DNA of 64,000 nucleotides from Pseudarthrobacter chlorophenolicus A6 (GTDB lineage: Bacteria; Actinomycetota; Actinomycetes; Actinomycetales; Micrococcaceae), in the NCBI RefSeq assembly GCF_000022025.1, contig NC_011886.1, positions 434,001 through 498,000 of the forward strand, written 5' to 3'. The position numbers and the translations under genes were made by a program. Positions 60,933-64,000 of this stretch are shown piece after piece. Each line of letters opens with the position of its first letter. Position 1 is the first letter of the stretch. The notes beneath the pieces were generated by a model, which ran no database searches, was not told the origin of the DNA, and saw only the letters and a list, made by a program, of their open reading frames with translations.

Positions 60933-61883
60933 TTAAGGAGTTTCCCGGGCTCCATCAGAGAGCGGCTGGTATTTGCTGCGCAGCATTTCCTGGAGCATTT
61001 CCTTCAGGACCAGCAGCACGGCCGAGCCTGCCTCGGACAGCGGCTCATGGTCCGGGGTGCACAGGGCGATCTTGCACTGCAGCGCCGGATCCACAATCCG
61101 GAGGACCCGGAAGTCTTCCTCGTGGAACAGGGCGTCCGCCGCGGACTTCGGCAGGATCGTGGCGCCCAGGTCGCTGCGCAGCAGCCGCGTGAGGGAAGGG
61201 ACGGATTCCACCTCGCCCACCAGGTGCAGTTTAAGCCCCTTGCCCTCGATGCCCGCCTGCACCACCTGGCGAAGGGTGTGGATCTGCTCAGGGAGGAAAA
61301 GCCCCAGTGTGGAGGCCTCTTCCAGGGTGATGGTGCCCGCGTCCGGCCCCACCGGAAGCTCACGGCCGGCGTTGACGATCAGGTAGAGGTCCTCAACGAT
61401 CAGCGTGGTGAACTGCACGCCCCGGATGGGCCCGGGCTCGTAAATCAGGGCCATGTCCAGCCGGCCGTTCTTGATGGCCTCGCTCAGCACGCCGCCGTAG
61501 ATCTCCGTCAGGTGCAGCACGATGTCCGGGTAGCGCCGGTTCACTTCGCTGATGATCCGCGGCGTCAGGCTGGACGCCATGCTGTAGGGGGCGATGGCGA
61601 TGGAGACCCGCCCCGACGGCGCAGCGCCTGACGCTGCAACATCCAGCCGTGCCTGCTCCACCAGCCTCAGGATGGTCTGCGAGTGGCGGTAGAGGGTGTG
61701 GCCCGCAGCGGTGGGCTCCACGCCCTGCTTGCTCCGGATCAGGAGCCTCTGCTTCAGCTCCGTTTCCAGGGAGGACACCTGCTGGCTCAGGGCCGGCTGG
61801 GCGACATGGAGGGCGGCGGCGGCCTTGGTAATGCTGCCGGAGTCGACGATCTTCACGAAGTACGCCAGCTTGCGGGTGTCCAT
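60933..61883 (-). CDS. Nac-like LysR family regulator
   Basis: 316-residue LTTR that closely follows enterobacterial Nac (nitrogen assimilation control) along its length: RKLAYFVKIVDSGSITKAAA, HVAQPALSQQVSSLE, LLIRSKQGVEPTAAGHTLY, SGRVSIAIAP and NGRLDMALIYEPGP. The effector domain runs from about 90 to 300. AGAGGAA precedes the ATG at 61883. Nac-type proteins recognise ATA-N9-TAT, and four such sites with a common downstream GTCTT element occur within 5.2 kb. I infer that it controls the aminotransferase operon, the 80-residue gene and pxpABC. Confidence 0.88.
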   Translation of the reverse strand: MDTRKLAYFVKIVDSGSITKAAAALHVAQPALSQQVSSLETELKQRLLIRSKQGVEPTAAGHTLYRHSQTILRLVEQARLDVAASGAAPSGRVSIAIAPYSMASSLTPRIISEVNRRYPDIVLHLTEIYGGVLSEAIKNGRLDMALIYEPGPIRGVQFTTLIVEDLYLIVNAGRELPVGPDAGTITLEEASTLGLFLPEQIHTLRQVVQAGIEGKGLKLHLVGEVESVPSLTRLLRSDLGATILPKSAADALFHEEDFRVLRIVDPALQCKIALCTPDHEPLSEAGSAVLLVLKEMLQEMLRSKYQPLSDGARETP

Positions 61884-61928
61884 AGCGTTCCTCTTTCCGG
61901 CGGGGACGGCACAGTACTGCGGGGGGTC

Positions 61929-61994
61929 ATACGTTGGCGCTATGGCGGGACAGGCATTACGTCTTTGTGTGATCCCGGCCTCAGGCATAGGTTA
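61929..61994 (+). promoter_or_regulatory. pxp upstream promoter P1 (LysR-type)
   Basis: ATACGTTGGCGCTAT (61929-61943), 17 bases, GTCTTTGTGTGA (61961-61972), -10-like TAGGTT (61988-61993). It points toward pxpA but its operator is also 46 bases from the LysR start codon, so it could repress the regulator gene. Confidence 0.65.
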
Positions 61995-62065
61995 ATTGCA
62001 GATGACTTCCCAATGACCAGAACATTCTATCCCCGCTCCGGTCATAGCGGCTTCCGATGACGGCA

Positions 62066-62080
62066 TATGCAATTTGCATA
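62066..62080. promoter_or_regulatory. Perfect 15-bp palindrome TATGCAATTTGCATA
   Basis: Seven-base arms around one central T, positioned between the two LysR-type promoters. Different from the ATA-N9-TAT sites and probably bound by another regulator, for example a GntR- or TetR-type protein encoded elsewhere. Confidence 0.6.
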
Positions 62081-62178
62081 AACCGCAGAAGTGTCATTTG
62101 GCCGCATTGTTTTTACATTTCCGAAACAAGCCATAAGTACATTTCCAGGTGTCGGCCAACGTGCCGCAAATGGGGGTC

Positions 62179-62244
62179 ATAACCGTCCCCTATCCCGTGA
62201 CACCGATTACGTCTTTGTGTGAGTCAAGTCTCCGGTGCCACACT
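62179..62244 (+). promoter_or_regulatory. pxp proximal promoter P2 (LysR-type)
   Basis: ATAACCGTCCCCTAT (62179-62193), 17 bases, GTCTTTGTGTGA (62211-62222), -10-like CACACT (62239-62244) about 40 bases before the pxpA ATG. The stretch 62171-62222 repeats 61921-61972 without gaps. Confidence 0.68.
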
Positions 62245-62283
62245 TTTTTACATCCCCGAACATGCAGCAGAGGAAGGCCCGCA

Positions 62284-63069
62284 ATGCCCACAGTTGATCT
62301 CGTAGCGGATCTTGGTGAAGGTTTTGGTGCCTACTCGATCGGTGACGACAAGGCCCTCCTGGATATCGTTTCCAGCGCCAACATCGCCTGCGGTTTCCAC
62401 GCCGGCGATCCGGACATCATGGACGCCACCGTCGCTGAATGCGTCCGCAAGGGAGTGGGCATCGGTGCCCACCCGAGCTTCCCGGACCTCCGCGGCTTCG
62501 GCCGCCGGGCCATGGACCTCACCGCGGACGAGGTCCGCAACGACGTCGTCTACCAGCTCGGCGCCCTCACGGCCTTTGCCGCCTACCACGGCGGATCCGT
62601 CTCCCACCTGGCACCGCACGGCCGCCTCGGCAACCTCGTAGCCACCCGCGCCGACTACGCGCAGGCCGTGGCGGACGCCGCAGTCCGCGTGGATCCCAAC
62701 CTGATAGTGCTCGCCCAGGACGGCGAGCTGGCCACCGCCGCAGCTGACCGTGGCCTGCAGGTTGCCATCGTGGGCATCGCCGACCGCGCCTACCAGGAGG
62801 ACGGCACCCTGGTTCCCCGCAGCCAGCCCGGCGCCGTCATCCACGACCCCTCAGCCATCGTCGAACGGACCGTCCGGATGGTCTGCGAAGGCCTGATCAC
62901 CACGGCCTCGGGTACGGACCTTGCCATTCAGGCGGACACCATCCTGCTGCACGGGGACAACCCCGGCGCCGTCGAACTCGCCCGCCTGATCCGCAGCGAA
63001 CTGATCGCCGCCGGCGTCACCGTGGCCCCGCTGGCGCAGGTGCTCGCCGCGAAGCAGAAGGTTTCCTGA
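62284..63069 (+). CDS. pxpA: 5-oxoprolinase subunit PxpA (LamB/YcsF family)
   Basis: 261-residue subunit that with PxpB and PxpC hydrolyses 5-oxoproline to glutamate with ATP. VDLVADLGEGFGAY, SSANIACGFHAGDPDIM, GIGAHPSFPDLRGFGRR and ILLHGDNPGAVELAR are the family motifs, with the conserved Asp/His residues of the (beta/alpha) barrel. AGGAAGG precedes the ATG at 62284; the longer open frame upstream runs through the regulatory region. Cytosolic. Followed by pxpB after two bases. Confidence 0.94.
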   Translation: MPTVDLVADLGEGFGAYSIGDDKALLDIVSSANIACGFHAGDPDIMDATVAECVRKGVGIGAHPSFPDLRGFGRRAMDLTADEVRNDVVYQLGALTAFAAYHGGSVSHLAPHGRLGNLVATRADYAQAVADAAVRVDPNLIVLAQDGELATAAADRGLQVAIVGIADRAYQEDGTLVPRSQPGAVIHDPSAIVERTVRMVCEGLITTASGTDLAIQADTILLHGDNPGAVELARLIRSELIAAGVTVAPLAQVLAAKQKVS

Positions 63070-63071
63070 CC

Positions 63072-63803
63072 ATGCCCGCCCCAACCACCGCCGCCCCCGC
63101 GGCACTGGAAATCCACGAGTCGGGTGACGCCGCCCTCCGGGTGGTGGCAACCTCCGGCAACCCCGAAGCCGACTGGGCCACCGTCCACTCCCTGGCAGGC
63201 TGGCTGGCAACGGCCGGCGTCGATGGCGTCCACGGCGCGGTGCCCACCTACGACTCCGTGCTGGTGGAATTCGACCCCTACCTCACCTCCGCGCGGCAGG
63301 TCCGGGCATTCGTGCTCCTCGCCATGCGCCAGCTGGACTTCACCGGCGCCACCGTCCGCGAGCCGCGCCGCTTCGACGTGCCGGTGGTGTACGGCGGCAG
63401 CTACGGACCGGACCTGGACCGCGTCGCTGAGCAGCAGGGCCTGGACGCCGCAGACGTCATCGCCCGGCACACCGAAAAGACCTACGTCATCCGCTGCCTG
63501 GGAGCACCCGCAGGCTCTCCCATGATGGACGGCCCGGACTTCCCGTTTCCCGTCCCCAGGCTGAAGGACCCGCGGCTCTCCGTCCCCGCCGGGGCGGTCT
63601 CCGTGGCCGGACGCCAGGCAGTGATCGCCCCGGCCACGGCCCCCGGCGGCTGGTGCGTCATCGGCCAGACGCCGCTGACCGTCCTGGATGCCACCCGCGA
63701 ACCTCTGGTGCCCTACGTTCCGGGCGACGAACTGCGCTTTTACGCCATCCCGGAAAAGGACTTCGAAGACCTCGCCGGCAAGTTCCTGGAGGCGCGGCCA
63801 TGA
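63072..63803 (+). CDS. pxpB: 5-oxoprolinase subunit PxpB (KipI family)
   Basis: 243-residue subunit, AHS1/KipI-like. IHESGDAALRVVATSG, AVPTYDSVLVEFDPY, HTEKTYVIRCLGAPAGSPMMDG and GGWCVIGQTPLTVLD follow the family pattern; the usual PGFPYLGG segment is AGSPMMDG here, a mild variation. It forms a complex with PxpC that phosphorylates the substrate. Two bases after pxpA, and overlapping pxpC by ATGA. Confidence 0.92.
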   Translation: MPAPTTAAPAALEIHESGDAALRVVATSGNPEADWATVHSLAGWLATAGVDGVHGAVPTYDSVLVEFDPYLTSARQVRAFVLLAMRQLDFTGATVREPRRFDVPVVYGGSYGPDLDRVAEQQGLDAADVIARHTEKTYVIRCLGAPAGSPMMDGPDFPFPVPRLKDPRLSVPAGAVSVAGRQAVIAPATAPGGWCVIGQTPLTVLDATREPLVPYVPGDELRFYAIPEKDFEDLAGKFLEARP

Positions 63804-64000
63804 CCGGCTCCCTCGTCATCCTTCAGCCCGGACACTCCGTGGTCACCGACCTCGGCCGCACCAAGGGCCCCGCCTTTGGCCTCCCGGTCAACGGCGCCTT
63901 GGACCAGTTCTCGGCCAAGGCCGCCAACATCCTGGCGGGCAACCCGGATAACGAACCTCTGCTGGAACTCACCGCACTCGACTTCCGGATGCGCGCCACC
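63800..64000 (+). CDS. pxpC: 5-oxoprolinase subunit PxpC (KipA family), 3' truncated
   Basis: Only the first 67 residues are in the window. ILQPGHSVVTDLGRTKGPAFGLPVNGALDQFSAKAAN and GNPDNEPLLELTALDF are the AHS2/KipA N-terminus. The ATG overlaps the pxpB stop (ATGA). The gene is cut by the window edge. Confidence 0.9.
   Translation, partial: MTGSLVILQPGHSVVTDLGRTKGPAFGLPVNGALDQFSAKAANILAGNPDNEPLLELTALDFRMRAT

Larger units (their letters stand above)
61884..62283. other. 400-bp regulatory region between the LysR gene and pxpA
   Basis: No credible gene. It holds two 52-base direct repeats (61921-61972 and 62171-62222) with ATA-N9-TAT sites, a 15-base palindrome at 62066, and two copies of TTTTTACAT(TT/CC)CCGAA (62110 and about 62245). 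The region is much more AT-rich than its surroundings in the middle part. Confidence 0.8.

Noticed and set aside
1..64000. CRISPR arrays, tRNA and rRNA genes
   Set aside because: No regularly spaced repeats of CRISPR size, no cloverleaf with a T-loop, and no rRNA sequence were found by reading; short tRNAs could still be missed without a scan.

Overview
This window looks like chromosomal DNA of a high-GC actinobacterium of the Arthrobacter/Pseudarthrobacter group (Micrococcaceae). The grounds are codon use, frequent GTG/TTG starts, dense ATGA-overlapped operons, a DUF4193 gene, a GAF-ANTAR regulator and an oleA-oleBC-oleD cluster of the Arthrobacter/Micrococcus type. I see no rRNA, tRNA, CRISPR or prophage. 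The one clear mobile element is an IS30-family insertion sequence at 59127-60467.

Layout. 1-1982: the end of a tetrose/triose kinase (DhaK-DhaL) and an RpiB-type isomerase, probably an erythrulose route. 1997-8241: small housekeeping or unknown genes, a carboxylesterase, a GAF-ANTAR regulator, an AAA ATPase, a membrane methyltransferase and a nucleoside-hydrolase-like gene. 8297-23234: a glycoside uptake and hydrolysis region with a GH1 beta-glucosidase divergent from a peptide/oligosaccharide ABC transporter, then GH78, GH95 and GH43 enzymes with two embedded genes of unclear role. 23259-26039: a membrane protein, a LysR regulator and a CPA2 antiporter. 26044-33621: an IclR regulator divergent from a second GH78 rhamnosidase with two alpha/beta hydrolases, then a GH26-like protein and an NTF2-like protein. 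33618-38540: a tartrate module (glycerate kinase, dicarboxylate symporter, tartrate dehydrogenase, LysR). 38610-40072: SHOCT protein and BASS transporter. 40174-44941: ole cluster for long-chain olefins. 45019-50008: esterase, FAH-family hydrolase, FAD monooxygenase and DUF3500 operon. 50150-55665: a small membrane protein, a quercetinase-type bicupin, and an operon of BNR protein, sugar isomerase and acyltransferase fusion. 55762-56880: DUF4193 and an unknown gene. 57147-64000: aminotransferase and RraA-like aldolase, IS30, an 80-residue unknown, a Nac-like LysR and the 5-oxoprolinase genes pxpABC (pxpC cut by the window edge).

How it fits together. The two rhamnosidases, beta-glucosidase, ABC importer, quercetinase, aromatic-ring monooxygenase, FAH hydrolase and several esterases together suggest catabolism of rhamnosylated plant phenolics such as rutin. 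Related operator-like sequences (TTTTCAxTCAxTGAxA and TTxCAACCATT types) precede several of these units, and an IclR gene sits beside one of them.

The strongest regulatory signal is at the right end. A LysR protein very similar to Nac is surrounded by four promoters with the same layout, ATA-N9-TAT-N17-GTCTT(A/T) plus a -10-like box at fixed distance. They lie in front of the aminotransferase operon, the 80-residue gene and, twice, pxpABC. The tartrate dehydrogenase promoter carries a close variant.
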